Assembly (NCBI GenBank): GCA_025056215.1
Contig: JANWWC010000005.1
Span: 147,419-211,418, forward strand
From: Cytophagales bacterium
GTDB taxonomy: Bacteria > Bacteroidota > Bacteroidia > Cytophagales > Flammeovirgaceae
Reading direction: 5' to 3'
Length of the DNA stretch: 64,000 nucleotides
Shown here: in pieces, positions 10,121-18,830 of the stretch
How positions within the stretch are numbered: the first letter of the stretch is position 1
Layout of the letters: every line of letters begins with the position of its first letter
Notes under the pieces: model-generated
What the model saw: the letters and a program-made list of their open reading frames with translations, nothing else
Told to the model about the DNA's origin: nothing
The model's database searches: none
Program-made: the position numbers and the translations under genes

Positions 10121-11491
10121 ATGTCGGTTCACGTCAAACTTAAGAAAGGTTTCAATATTAATTTAGCTGGAAAGGCAGCCAGAAATATTATTACAGACAT
10201 CGTTCCTAATACTTATGCTGTAAAAGCCTCTGATGTGGTGGGTTTTGAACGTGCAAAGGTATATGTCACGGAAGGAGATATTGTCAAAGCAGGCACTCCT
10301 TTGTTTTCTGAAAAACAACACGAGAATGTTATGTTTACATCTCCTGTAAGCGGAGAGGTGATATCTATCGTGAGAGGAGAAAAGCGCAAGCTCTTAGAAG
10401 TTCGCATATTGGCGGATAAAACTATTGAATATGAGAGTTTTAAGCGCTACTCTATTTCAGAAATCAGCAGTATCTCTCGTCAGGAAGCGGCGGAACAGCT
10501 TTGCAAATCTGGAGTATGGACAAACATCATTCAGCGCCCTTATGGCATTATTGCTAATCCGGCAGATAAACCTAAAGCAATTTTTATTTCTACTTTTGAC
10601 ACATCCCCTTTAGCGCCAGATTATTCCTTTACCCTAGCAGGACAAGAAAAATACTTCCAAGTAGGTATTGATATCCTTAAAAAATTTACCGACGGAACTG
10701 TTCATGTAAACATAAATGGAAAAGCAGAAGTTTCACCTGTGTTTTCAGGCGCGAAAAATTGCCAAATTAATAAATTTGTAGGAAAACATCCTGTAGGGAA
10801 TGTGGGGGTTCAGATTCATCATATCAACCCCATCAATAAAGGAGATATCGTTTGGACATTAAATCCATGGGCAGTTTGTTTGATAGGAAAGTTATTTTTA
10901 GAAGGCATTTACGATGCATCTAAAATTATTGCAGTAGCAGGTTCAGAGGTCAAAAACCCGCAGTATTATAAAACTTATGTAGGAGCATCTGTTAGCAAAT
11001 TTTTGGAAAATAACCTCAAAAGAAATGATGTTCGTATTATCAGTGGGAATGTTCTCACAGGTTATTCCATTAAAGAAGATGGATATTTAGGATATTACGA
11101 CCATCTCATTACTGTCATTCCAGAGGGAAATAAATCTCGTTTTTTTCTTACAGAAGGTTGGTTAGCTCCTACGATGCGACCTAGTTTTCATCGCGCTATA
11201 GGTCTATTACATTTCTTGAATAAGGAGAAAGAAGTGGTGATGGATACGAGCACGAATGGTGAAGAGCGTGCTTTTGTAATGACAGGAGTTTATGAAAAAG
11301 TCCTTCCTATGGATATTTATCCGCTTTATCTAATAAAAGCTATTTTAGCAGAAGATTATGAGAGTATGGAAGCCTTAGGAATTTACGAACTTTTGGAAGA
11401 AGATATTGCCCTTTGTGAATTTATTGATGTATCAAAGCAAGATTGGCAAGCAATTCTTCGAAAGGGATTAGATATGTTGCGTTTGAGTTAA
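10121..11491 (+). CDS. nqrA: Na+-translocating NADH:quinone oxidoreductase subunit A
   Basis: NqrA is the cytoplasmic-face subunit of the sodium-pumping NADH:quinone oxidoreductase and contributes to the quinone-reaction region. The 456-residue length matches the family. The N-terminus (VKLKKGFNINLAGKA) has the typical KKG-LAG opening. It is followed by a biotinyl-lipoyl-like beta hammerhead (about residues 45-95, with FSPVSGEV-like sequence read as FTSPVSGEV) and a Rossmann-like, ferredoxin-like middle. It is the first gene of nqrABCDE, 30 bases before nqrB. Expression is probably driven from the upstream AT-rich region, where a TAnnTTTG box sits. It is unlikely to be anything else, since the next four genes are the matching subunits in the standard order. 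Confidence 0.96.
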   Translation: MSVHVKLKKGFNINLAGKAARNIITDIVPNTYAVKASDVVGFERAKVYVTEGDIVKAGTPLFSEKQHENVMFTSPVSGEVISIVRGEKRKLLEVRILADKTIEYESFKRYSISEISSISRQEAAEQLCKSGVWTNIIQRPYGIIANPADKPKAIFISTFDTSPLAPDYSFTLAGQEKYFQVGIDILKKFTDGTVHVNINGKAEVSPVFSGAKNCQINKFVGKHPVGNVGVQIHHINPINKGDIVWTLNPWAVCLIGKLFLEGIYDASKIIAVAGSEVKNPQYYKTYVGASVSKFLENNLKRNDVRIISGNVLTGYSIKEDGYLGYYDHLITVIPEGNKSRFFLTEGWLAPTMRPSFHRAIGLLHFLNKEKEVVMDTSTNGEERAFVMTGVYEKVLPMDIYPLYLIKAILAEDYESMEALGIYELLEEDIALCEFIDVSKQDWQAILRKGLDMLRLS

Positions 11492-11521
11492 ACTAATTAG
11501 CAAATCTTAAATTATAATGAT

Positions 11522-12736
11522 ATGAAGTTCTTACATGATATCTTAGAAAAACAAAGACCTCTTTTTGAGAGAGGAGGAAAGTTCGAAAAGCTGTATTATC
11601 TCTTCGAGGCTATTGAAACTTTTTTATTTACTCCTGCAGAGGTAACTAAACCAAAGGGCGTACAAGTACGCGATGCGATAGACTTAAAACGCCTCATGAT
11701 GACTGTTGTCATCGCCATGATTCCTTGTTTGATTTTTGGAATATGGAACGTTGGTGAGCAGCATTACATTGCAACGGGTAAAGTAGGCAGCTTTTGGGAT
11801 AAGTTTTTATTTGGAGCAATTAAAGTGATACCTATCATCTTAGTAGCATATGCATCGGGAGGAACAGTAGAAGTAATTTTTGCTATTATCCGAAAGCACC
11901 CTATTAACGAAGGTTTCTTGGTAACAGGATTATTAATTCCTCTAATTATGCCTGCTACCATTCCATTATGGCAGGTAGCTTTGGCCACAGTTTTTGCTGT
12001 TTTGGTCGCTAAGGAGGTTTTTGGGGGAACAGGCATGAACATCCTAAATGTTGCAATGACAGCGCGCGCTTTCTTGTATTTTGCTTATCCTAGCGATATT
12101 TCAGGAGAAGTTTGGGTGGTTTCTGATGGGGAAAAATTTGTAGACGGCTATTCTGGAGCTACTGCTTTAGCTATTGCCGCTTCTGTTTCAGCAGCTAATC
12201 CAAGCACTAATAGCACTACGCTCATTACTGATGCGTTAACGGCTGCTAACAATGGCATGTTTTCGTTTTACAACTTATTTATGGGGTTTGTACCGGGTTC
12301 TATAGGAGAGACTTCTACGCTCATGGCTTTAATAGGAGCTGCTATTATGATATCCTGTGGCGTAGCTAGTTGGAAAATAATTTTTTCTGTTTTCTTAGGA
12401 GCTTATTTAACAGGGATAATTTTTAATTTGATACCTGGCGAGCCTCGTCCATATTTTTGTCTTCCAGCACATTACCATTTAGTAATGGGTGGGCTTGCTT
12501 TCGGAGCTGTCTTTATGGCTACTGACCCTGTTTCTAGTGCTCAAACCGAAATCGGAAAGTGGATATACGGATTTCTTATTGGATTTCTGACTGTTTTAAT
12601 TCGTGTAAAAAATCCGGCTTATCCTGAAGGAATTATGTTGGCTGTTCTTTTAATGAACGTACTTGCTCCTTTGATTGATTTTTACGTAGTTCAAGCAAAC
12701 AAAAGAAAAAGATTGAAACGAGCGTTAGCAGTATAA
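11522..12736 (+). CDS. nqrB: Na+-translocating NADH:quinone oxidoreductase subunit B
   Basis: NqrB is the core membrane subunit that carries a covalently bound FMN and forms part of the sodium path. The protein is 404 residues with about ten hydrophobic membrane segments. The FMN attachment motif SGAT is present in DGYSGATAL, placing the modified threonine at about residue 214. This modification would need the flavin transferase ApbE, which is not in the window. The conserved MATDPVSSAQT segment near the C-terminus is intact. The gene sits between nqrA (30-base gap) and nqrC (19-base gap). Confidence 0.97.
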   Translation: MKFLHDILEKQRPLFERGGKFEKLYYLFEAIETFLFTPAEVTKPKGVQVRDAIDLKRLMMTVVIAMIPCLIFGIWNVGEQHYIATGKVGSFWDKFLFGAIKVIPIILVAYASGGTVEVIFAIIRKHPINEGFLVTGLLIPLIMPATIPLWQVALATVFAVLVAKEVFGGTGMNILNVAMTARAFLYFAYPSDISGEVWVVSDGEKFVDGYSGATALAIAASVSAANPSTNSTTLITDALTAANNGMFSFYNLFMGFVPGSIGETSTLMALIGAAIMISCGVASWKIIFSVFLGAYLTGIIFNLIPGEPRPYFCLPAHYHLVMGGLAFGAVFMATDPVSSAQTEIGKWIYGFLIGFLTVLIRVKNPAYPEGIMLAVLLMNVLAPLIDFYVVQANKRKRLKRALAV

Positions 12737-12755
12737 CATTTTTAAATTTTAAGCT

Positions 12756-13502
12756 ATGAAACAATCTAATGCATATATCTTAGCTTACACAGTGGCAGTC
12801 ACTTTCTTTTGTGCTCTGCTTCTTTCTGCTGTAACGTTAGGGTTAAAAGAAAGACAACTAGAAAACATCGAGTTTGAGCGCAAGTCAAGCATCCTTTCAA
12901 CCGTTATGGAATTGAAAGATGATACGGATGTGAAAGAAGTTTATGCCAAGCGTGTGAGAGGCTATGTAGTCAACTACGAAGGCAAAGTGATAGAAGGTGT
13001 AGCGCCTGAAAAAGTAGATGTAGCAAAAGAATATAAAAAATCTCCTGAATCTCGCTATTTGCCTATTTACGAAATTGTATCAGAGTCAGATCCTAATGAG
13101 GTAGAGTATTATGTATTTCCCCTTTATGGGTATGGGCTTTGGGATAATATTTGGGGGTATGTTTCTTTGAAAGCTGATTTGAATACGATTTATGGAACAA
13201 ATTTTGCTCATAAGTCTGAAACTCCTGGATTAGGAGCTCGAATTGCTACTGAAGAAATTCAAAAGAGGTTCAGTGGCAAAAAGATTTTCAACCAACAAGG
13301 CGAATTTGTATCCGTAGAAATGCAAAAAGGAGAAGGTATGGATTACAGCAATGATCCTCATAAAGTAGACGGCATGTCGGGAGCTACTATTACGGGAAGA
13401 GGGCTTAACCAAATGCTAAAAGAATATTTAGGTTGTTATATTAACTTTATAAAATCTAAACAAAATAATTTGTCTTTTATTGAAAGGGTTGCCTTGTACT
13501 AA
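12756..13502 (+). CDS. nqrC: Na+-translocating NADH:quinone oxidoreductase subunit C
   Basis: NqrC is a single-pass membrane protein with a periplasmic FMN-binding domain that carries a second covalent flavin. One membrane helix is visible at about residues 8-28. The flavinylation motif is in DGMSGATITGRGL, with the target threonine at about residue 211. The phrase HKSETPGLGARI is also typical of the FMN_bind family. Length (248) is normal. The gene is in the middle of the nqr operon, 28 bases before nqrD. No lesions were seen. Confidence 0.96.
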   Translation: MKQSNAYILAYTVAVTFFCALLLSAVTLGLKERQLENIEFERKSSILSTVMELKDDTDVKEVYAKRVRGYVVNYEGKVIEGVAPEKVDVAKEYKKSPESRYLPIYEIVSESDPNEVEYYVFPLYGYGLWDNIWGYVSLKADLNTIYGTNFAHKSETPGLGARIATEEIQKRFSGKKIFNQQGEFVSVEMQKGEGMDYSNDPHKVDGMSGATITGRGLNQMLKEYLGCYINFIKSKQNNLSFIERVALY

Positions 13503-13530
13503 TTTGTTCACTTATAAAATTGCATAAATT

Positions 13531-14193
13531 ATGAGTACACAAACTGCAGAAGTAGTCAAAACAGAAAAAAGTGAGCCGTTATTCTCTAAGAAGAATAAAA
13601 AACTTCTTACAGATCCGCTCGATTCTAATAATCCGATTACAGTACAAGTGCTAGGTATTTGTTCGGCGTTAGCCGTGACAGTTCAAGTAAAACCAGCAAT
13701 CTTTATGGCTTTAGGAGTTACTTTTGTAACTACATTTTCCAATTTGTTCATTTCTTTGTTGCGCAATACAATTCCTTCTCGTATTCGCATCATTGTGCAA
13801 CTTTCTATTGTGGCTACTTGGGTAATTGTAGTAGATCAATTTTTAAAAGCATTCGCTTACGACGTATCTAAACAACTCTCTGTTTTTGTAGGGCTGATTA
13901 TTACGAACTGCATCATTATGGGGCGTTTAGAAGCCTTTGCAATGGGGAATAAACCCTTTCCGTCAATTTTAGATGGCATTGGCAACGGATTAGGATACGG
14001 CATTATCCTTGTAGTAGTATCTGTTGTTCGAGAGTTATTTGGCTCAGGTTCTATCTTAGGATTTAAGTTGTTTGAAGCAACTGGAATACCTTTTCAAGGA
14101 AATGGATTGATGATGTTACCAGCAGGAGCTTGCATCGTATTAGGAATCTACATTTGGATACAGCGTTCAATTAATGGTTATGCGGAAGAATAA
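13531..14193 (+). CDS. nqrD: Na+-translocating NADH:quinone oxidoreductase subunit D
   Basis: NqrD is a six-helix membrane subunit related to RnfE. Together with NqrE it holds an intramembrane iron centre through conserved cysteines. The two expected cysteines are present, in LGICSALAV (about residue 44) and TNCIIMGR (about residue 127). The protein has 220 residues, with a hydrophilic N-terminal tail of about 35 residues. The FGSGSILGFKLF segment is typical. It is followed by nqrE after 15 bases, which suggests coupled expression. Confidence 0.96.
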   Translation: MSTQTAEVVKTEKSEPLFSKKNKKLLTDPLDSNNPITVQVLGICSALAVTVQVKPAIFMALGVTFVTTFSNLFISLLRNTIPSRIRIIVQLSIVATWVIVVDQFLKAFAYDVSKQLSVFVGLIITNCIIMGRLEAFAMGNKPFPSILDGIGNGLGYGIILVVVSVVRELFGSGSILGFKLFEATGIPFQGNGLMMLPAGACIVLGIYIWIQRSINGYAEE

Positions 14194-14208
14194 AAAAATT
14201 TAAAGAAA

Positions 14209-14811
14209 ATGGAATTACTTATTCGTTCGACTTTTGTTGATAATATGATATTCGCCTATTTTTTAGGCATGTGTTCTTATCTGGCTGTTTCGAAAAAAGT
14301 AAATACGGCTTTAGGATTAGGCCTTGCCGTAGTGTTTGTGCTTACGCTTACAGTTCCGTTGAACTGGCTTATTAATGAGTATGTACTGCGACCAGGTGCT
14401 TTATCTTGGATAAGTCCTGATTTTGCTACTGTAGATTTGAGCTTTTTGACCTTTATTGTTTTCATCGCTGTTATTTCAGGATTTGTCCAACTTATCGAGA
14501 TGGTGATTGAAAGATTCTCTCCTGCTTTATATGCTGCTTTAGGTATCTTTCTTCCACTCATCGCTGTGAATTGCTCTATTTTAGGAGCCTCTCTGTTCAT
14601 GATAGGACGCTCTTATGATTTTGGAAATAGTATAATATTTGGTTTTGGTTCAGGACTTGGATGGCTGTTGGCAATTGTAGCACTCGCTGCTATTCGCGAA
14701 AAAATGAAATATTCGAATGTACCCGCTCCTTTGCGTGGTTTAGGCATTACATTTATTCTTGTAGGCCTTATGTCGCTAGGATTTTTGGGTTTTATGGGTA
14801 TGAAGATTTAA
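14209..14811 (+). CDS. nqrE: Na+-translocating NADH:quinone oxidoreductase subunit E
   Basis: NqrE is the RnfA-like partner of NqrD, a 200-residue protein with six membrane helices. It contributes two cysteines to the intramembrane iron centre, seen here in LGMCSYLAV (about residue 22) and AVNCSILGA (about residue 122). It is the last gene of this operon. A rho-independent terminator begins about 25 bases after the stop, and nqrF, which normally follows and encodes the NADH-oxidising FAD/[2Fe-2S] subunit, is absent. The complex cannot oxidise NADH without NqrF, so that gene is expected elsewhere in the genome. Confidence 0.96.
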   Translation: MELLIRSTFVDNMIFAYFLGMCSYLAVSKKVNTALGLGLAVVFVLTLTVPLNWLINEYVLRPGALSWISPDFATVDLSFLTFIVFIAVISGFVQLIEMVIERFSPALYAALGIFLPLIAVNCSILGASLFMIGRSYDFGNSIIFGFGSGLGWLLAIVALAAIREKMKYSNVPAPLRGLGITFILVGLMSLGFLGFMGMKI

Positions 14812-14834
14812 ACTATTGTTGAGTTTTGTGAAAA

Positions 14835-14872
14835 TATCGGTATTGTGAAAAACATTACCGATTTTTTTTTGT
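14835..14872 (+). terminator. Rho-independent terminator after nqrE
   Basis: A 7-bp stem, ATCGGTA (14836-14842) with TACCGAT (14856-14862), is followed directly by a run of eight or more T. It closes the nqrABCDE transcript before the J-domain gene. Confidence 0.8.
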
Positions 14873-14893
14873 TTTTATAAAAATGCCATTACT

Positions 14894-15265
14894 ATGGTTT
14901 GGGAAAGAATTAAATATTTAATAAGTTCAGAAATTCATTCATTCAGAAAGTTGAACGACAGCGATTTCGTTGATTGGGAACGAATCATAAAAAATCTAGA
15001 TGAAGAAGAAAAAGCTTTAAAAAATCGTCGAAACACAAAGTCTCCCGCCTATTCAGAATTGGAGCTCGCTTATTATCGATATCTAGAAGTTTTTCCAGGG
15101 GCGCCTTTTGAAATTATTAAGAAGCAGTACAAAACGCTTATCAAGCAATATCACCCAGATAAAATTAGTGGAACTAAAGAACGTGAGTATGCTCATATGC
15201 GATGCAAGCAGTTAAACGAAGCATACGAATATTTTGAAAAAAAATTTGATGTTAAAAAATGTTGA
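14894..15265 (+). CDS. Small J-domain (DnaJ-like) protein
   Basis: This 123-residue protein has a C-terminal J domain at about residues 62-120. It includes the invariant HPD tripeptide (residues 87-89, in QYHPDK) that stimulates DnaK-type ATPases. The N-terminal 55 residues are charged and helical and do not resemble the Gly/Phe or zinc-finger regions of full DnaJ. It is therefore a type III J-protein, probably recruiting DnaK to a specific client that cannot be guessed. The ATG at 14894 is used because the upstream ATG at 14883 is out of frame. Its 3' end overlaps the convergent thymidine kinase gene by 14 bases. Confidence 0.85.
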   Translation: MVWERIKYLISSEIHSFRKLNDSDFVDWERIIKNLDEEEKALKNRRNTKSPAYSELELAYYRYLEVFPGAPFEIIKKQYKTLIKQYHPDKISGTKEREYAHMRCKQLNEAYEYFEKKFDVKKC

Positions 15266-15875
15266 GTTGTCGGCTTTCTAGTTCTTTTCTTTGTTGCATT
15301 CCTTCAAGAAAACATCTTCTACAGCGAGGCTCATACTCATTTTTTTCTCCCAACAACACTTTTTCTTTTGCAGCAGATAATCGAAAAGAATAAGAAGCAA
15401 TATTTCCGCAGCGCGCACAAATAGCATGAAGTTTGGTAACGAATTCGGCAATGCTCATCAGATAGGGCATTTGTCCGAAAGGATTGCCTTCAAAATCCAT
15501 ATCCAATCCGCTAACAATGACGCGTTTTCCTTGATTAGCCAATTCAATACATATTTCAGTGAGGTGGTTGTCAAAAAATTGAGCTTCGTCAATTCCAATT
15601 ACTTCAGAGCCTTTTGCAATGCTGAGAATTTCTTTTGAATGTTCTACTGGAATTGCTTCAATGTAATTGCTGTTGTGCGAGACAACATTCGTTTGGTGGT
15701 AGCGAGTGTCTAAGATAGGTTTTACAATTTTTACTTTTTGTTTAGCGATAATAGCTCGCTTTACGCGTCGAATAAGTTCTTCCGTTTTTCCCGAGAACAT
15801 CGAACCACATATGACTTCTATCCATCCTGTATGAGTTTCGCGAGGAGAGCGATGAAATTGAGGTTCTAGAAACAT
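15252..15875 (-). CDS. tdk: Thymidine kinase (type II)
   Basis: This enzyme phosphorylates thymidine to dTMP in the salvage pathway. The 207-residue protein has the P-loop GSMFSGKT (residues 24-31), the Walker B-like IDEAQFF, and zinc-binding cysteines in CARCGN and CRRC near the C-terminus, as expected for the tetrameric type II family. The catalytic Glu is in DEAQ. The tail (QQRKELESRQLNIF) is short and poorly conserved. The gene converges on and overlaps the J-domain gene, and it is divergent from pyrR, which starts 108 bases away. No clear promoter motif was found in the shared region. Confidence 0.95.
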   Translation of the reverse strand: MFLEPQFHRSPRETHTGWIEVICGSMFSGKTEELIRRVKRAIIAKQKVKIVKPILDTRYHQTNVVSHNSNYIEAIPVEHSKEILSIAKGSEVIGIDEAQFFDNHLTEICIELANQGKRVIVSGLDMDFEGNPFGQMPYLMSIAEFVTKLHAICARCGNIASYSFRLSAAKEKVLLGEKNEYEPRCRRCFLEGMQQRKELESRQLNIF

Positions 15876-15982
15876 TTTTTAGTAGCTTTTGAGTTTATTA
15901 CAAAGAAAAATACTTTTTTACATCAAAAACATTAGAATTCTTTTCAATTTTGTGAAATTCATATCACAGCTATTTCCAAATT

Positions 15983-16537
15983 ATGGCAAAAATAAATTTG
16001 CTAAGTGGGAAGCTTTTAGAAATAACACTTAGTAGGCTTTCTCAACAACTTATTGAGAATCACGATCACTTCTTGGAAACTGTATTGATAGGATTACAAC
16101 CTCGTGGTATTTTTTTAGCGGAGCGCATCAAACAAATTCTTTCTACTACTTTACTTAAAGAGATCCCTTTAGGATACTTGGATACTACTTTTTATCGGGA
16201 TGATTTTCGGAGACGCGCTGATAAAAAACCCTTGGAAGCATCCCAAACTAAAATTCCTTTTTTAATAGAAAACAAAAGAGTTGTTTTGATTGACGATGTG
16301 CTTTATACAGGTCGGACCGTGAGAGCAGCTATGTCGGCGCTGATGGAATATGGTAGGCCTGCCACCGTCGAACTTTTAGTATTGATAGATAGACTTTATA
16401 GCCGACATTTACCTATACAGGCTAATTATATAGGCAAATCTGTAAATACCATTCAATCGCAAAAAGTAATCGTAGAGTGGAAAGAACAAGGTTTTGAAGA
16501 TGACAATATTTGGTTAATCAATCGTAACGAAATATAA
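15983..16537 (+). CDS. pyrR: PyrR, uracil phosphoribosyltransferase/pyrimidine regulator
   Basis: PyrR family proteins have a PRTase fold and, in many bacteria, bind pyrimidine-operon leader RNA; they also make UMP from uracil and PRPP. This 184-residue protein has the PRPP-binding loop VVLIDDVLYTGRTVRAA (about residues 96-112) and the LQPRGIFLAERI segment. The gene is followed by pyrB after 3 bases, so the two are an operon. The 107-base leader contains no obvious PyrR anti-antiterminator stem, so attenuation control as in Bacillus is not supported by the visible sequence. Confidence 0.93.
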   Translation: MAKINLLSGKLLEITLSRLSQQLIENHDHFLETVLIGLQPRGIFLAERIKQILSTTLLKEIPLGYLDTTFYRDDFRRRADKKPLEASQTKIPFLIENKRVVLIDDVLYTGRTVRAAMSALMEYGRPATVELLVLIDRLYSRHLPIQANYIGKSVNTIQSQKVIVEWKEQGFEDDNIWLINRNEI

Positions 16538-16540
16538 ACT

Positions 16541-17479
16541 ATGCCTTTAAGTACCAAGCATTTGTTAGGGATTAAAGAAATTTCGGAACAAGATATTTGG
16601 CAAATTCTAGAAACGGCAGTTCGTTTCAAGGAAGTGATTAATCGTCCTATAAAAAAAGTTCCTTCTTTGCGCGATATAACAATAGCAAATGTTTTTTTTG
16701 AGAATTCGACGCGTACACGTATTTCTTTTGAGCTTGCTGAGCGCCGTTTATCGGCTGATGTGGTGAATTTTACAGCTTCCTCGAGTTCGGTAGCGAAAGG
16801 AGAAACTCTTTTAGACACTATCAACAATATCTTAGCAATGAAAGTAGATATGATAGTGATGCGTCATCCTAGTCCTGGAGCTCCTCATTTTCTTGCTAAG
16901 TATGTCAATGCTAGTATTATCAATGCGGGAGATGGTACGCATGAGCATCCTACTCAAGCGCTTTTAGATGTTTATTCGATTCAAGAATATTTTGGCAGGA
17001 TTCAAGGCATAAAAGTTGTGATCGTAGGCGATATCATGCATTCACGTGTGGCACTTTCGAATATTTTTGCACTTAAAAAACTGGGAGCAGAAGTAGCAGT
17101 TTGCGGACCCTTAAGTTTGATACCTCGATATATTTCTACGTTAGGTGTCCATGTATTTGAACATGTACAGCAAGCACTTCTCTGGTGTGATGTAGCAAAC
17201 GTGTTGAGAATTCAATTAGAAAGACAAAAAGTTAAAGCTTTTCCGTCGTTGAGAGAATATGCTTTGTATTATGGTATTAACAAAGAGTTGCTCAGTTCAC
17301 TTAATAAACGCATTTTGATTCTTCATCCAGGACCTATTAACAGAGGAATAGAACTTACTTCGGATGTGGCAGACTCAGAGCATTCTATTATCTTGCAACA
17401 AGTAGAAAATGGAGTAGCCATTCGAATGGCTGTATTGTATTTATTAGCTGAAAATATACAGATAGGAAATTTTCAATAG
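16541..17479 (+). CDS. pyrB: Aspartate carbamoyltransferase catalytic subunit
   Basis: PyrB condenses carbamoyl phosphate with aspartate, the committed step of pyrimidine synthesis. The 312-residue protein has the carbamoyl-phosphate motif STRTRISFE (about residues 53-61), MRHPSPGAPH, GDGTHEHPTQALLD and the C-terminal HPGPINRGIEL. It is complete and starts 3 bases after the pyrR stop. No pyrI regulatory subunit follows, because the next gene is convergent and overlaps the pyrB 3' end by 7 bases. This is the common arrangement for class B/C enzymes without a regulatory chain. Confidence 0.96.
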   Translation: MPLSTKHLLGIKEISEQDIWQILETAVRFKEVINRPIKKVPSLRDITIANVFFENSTRTRISFELAERRLSADVVNFTASSSSVAKGETLLDTINNILAMKVDMIVMRHPSPGAPHFLAKYVNASIINAGDGTHEHPTQALLDVYSIQEYFGRIQGIKVVIVGDIMHSRVALSNIFALKKLGAEVAVCGPLSLIPRYISTLGVHVFEHVQQALLWCDVANVLRIQLERQKVKAFPSLREYALYYGINKELLSSLNKRILILHPGPINRGIELTSDVADSEHSIILQQVENGVAIRMAVLYLLAENIQIGNFQ

Positions 17480-18405
17480 TCATTTTGAAAATTTTTTTCT
17501 GTCATCGAACTTCTTTTTTTTAAAGAAGAAAGCCGATAAATTACATTAAATTCGAAAGTATTAAAATTAGCGAGATTGTTTTTTCCGATAGGAGTGTGGT
17601 AAGAAAACATTACCCGTAGTTTTCCCCAAATAGAAGATGCATTCTCTAAGCCAAAATAAAATATAAGGTTCCTTCGGTGGTGATAGCCGATTCCTAAAGT
17701 AAGCGAATTTGCTAGTATCCAATGGTGAGCGAGCAACATATCGTATAGCTGAGGGTTGATATATCTCAAATAACCCAAAGGTTTTCCGAAAACTTGCTCG
17801 TTCATATTGTATTGGGCTTCAATAGTATAGTGATACATAGGAATAAGCCTATAAATATCAATTAGAGGTTGTATGCCCGAATTAAATATTTGTGAAATAG
17901 CATATCCCGCTTGCCAGTTTTTGAGCTTTAAGCGAATGCCGATAGCACCATCGAGTTTGGTGTCACTTCCACCCGCATTAACGGCCGAAGCCAAAACTAA
18001 ATAGTTCATCGCTCCTAAGGCGACACCAGCACTTAAGTTCCAGTTGTTGCGAATGAGAAGGTTAGTAGCATACTGACCATAAAGCCGATTGCGCCGTAAA
18101 TATGCGCCTTCTTGTTCTGTAAACGCCGTCAGTCCGATTGCTTGGTAGTGCCTAAGAGTATCAGAACGATGTATTTTTAGGCTTATAAGCGCATATAAAG
18201 ATTGAATATTATTCCATGCGCCCGAGAATCGCTGATTGCCTAAGGAAACTTCTGATTCTAAGTAAGCTGTATAGGCAGGATTGATAAAAGGATAGGCTTC
18301 AGAATAATTTCCTAAAAAGAAAGGGAAACCAATAACTTCGCGTTGGCAATACAAAGGAGGGGATGATACAAATATAAGAAAAAACAATGAGCCAATAAAA
18401 AACAT
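17473..18405 (-). CDS. PorP/SprF-family type IX secretion outer-membrane protein
   Basis: This 310-residue protein has a hydrophobic signal peptide (about residues 1-21) and then a beta-strand-rich barrel. The opening after the signal, with NPAYTAYLES followed by a NQRFSGAWNNIQS-like segment, is the hallmark of PorP/SprF. Members of this family attach to or help export specific T9SS cargo, and PorP itself belongs to the PorK/N/P complexes. Many Bacteroidota carry several paralogs, usually next to a large adhesin. Here there is none, so I do not assign PorP or SprF specifically. It follows the histone H1-like gene on the same strand but is separated from it by a terminator. Confidence 0.85.
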   Translation of the reverse strand: MFFIGSLFFLIFVSSPPLYCQREVIGFPFFLGNYSEAYPFINPAYTAYLESEVSLGNQRFSGAWNNIQSLYALISLKIHRSDTLRHYQAIGLTAFTEQEGAYLRRNRLYGQYATNLLIRNNWNLSAGVALGAMNYLVLASAVNAGGSDTKLDGAIGIRLKLKNWQAGYAISQIFNSGIQPLIDIYRLIPMYHYTIEAQYNMNEQVFGKPLGYLRYINPQLYDMLLAHHWILANSLTLGIGYHHRRNLIFYFGLENASSIWGKLRVMFSYHTPIGKNNLANFNTFEFNVIYRLSSLKKRSSMTEKNFQNDY

Positions 18406-18424
18406 TCGATAGTTCTTTACGGCT

Positions 18425-18459
18425 AAAATAAAGCCTTGCAGTGGTTTTACCTACAAGGC
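18425..18459 (-). terminator. Terminator after the histone H1-like gene
   Basis: On the minus strand a stem GCCTTG/CAAGGC (18433-18459, extended by GG/CC) is followed by TTTATTTT. It lies between the H1-like gene and the PorP/SprF gene. Confidence 0.6.
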
Positions 18460-18479
18460 AATTAAAAATTTAATTTTCA

Positions 18480-18692
18480 TTAAAAACTACTTTCCTGTGC
18501 GTTGCTCTTTTGAGCTTCGGCGGCGTTTTTCATTTTTTGAATTTCATTTCGTATTTCTTGAGCTAAATTTTTCATTTCTTGCATCGCTTTGCGCACTCGA
18601 GTGCCCGCTGCTTGGACACCCTTTTCATAAAATTTGATAAAATCTTCCTCGTGGGAAGTGAGAAGTTGTAAGAGCTGCTGGTATCTGTTCAT
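18480..18692 (-). CDS. Histone H1-like (Hc1-type) DNA-associated protein
   Basis: This 70-residue, highly charged helical protein carries the pattern EKGVQAAGTRVRKAMQEMK, which matches the short Bacteroidota histone H1-like family (KG-x-AAGTRARKA core). Such proteins are thought to bind nucleic acid and help condense the chromosome, but a direct role is not shown by the sequence. The basic residues cluster at about 30-55. The gene is monocistronic, with its own terminator, and lies divergent from miaA. The start is the only ATG consistent with the family length. It could also be read as a generic coiled-coil protein, but the AAGTRxRKA core argues against that. Confidence 0.75.
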   Translation of the reverse strand: MNRYQQLLQLLTSHEEDFIKFYEKGVQAAGTRVRKAMQEMKNLAQEIRNEIQKMKNAAEAQKSNAQESSF

Positions 18693-18830
18693 GACACTTT
18701 CTATTTATAGAACGATTAATTGAAATTTCAAGGCAATGAACATCATTAAAATTAACATATGCAAGTTTTAAGCCAAAAAGAATATATTTTTATAAATTAG
18801 ACTTTTTTAAATGAACGTTTTTGAGTATAG

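Noticed and set aside
15876..15982. PyrR-binding attenuator in the pyrR leader
   Set aside because: The 107-base leader shows no conserved PyrR-binding hairpin or terminator.
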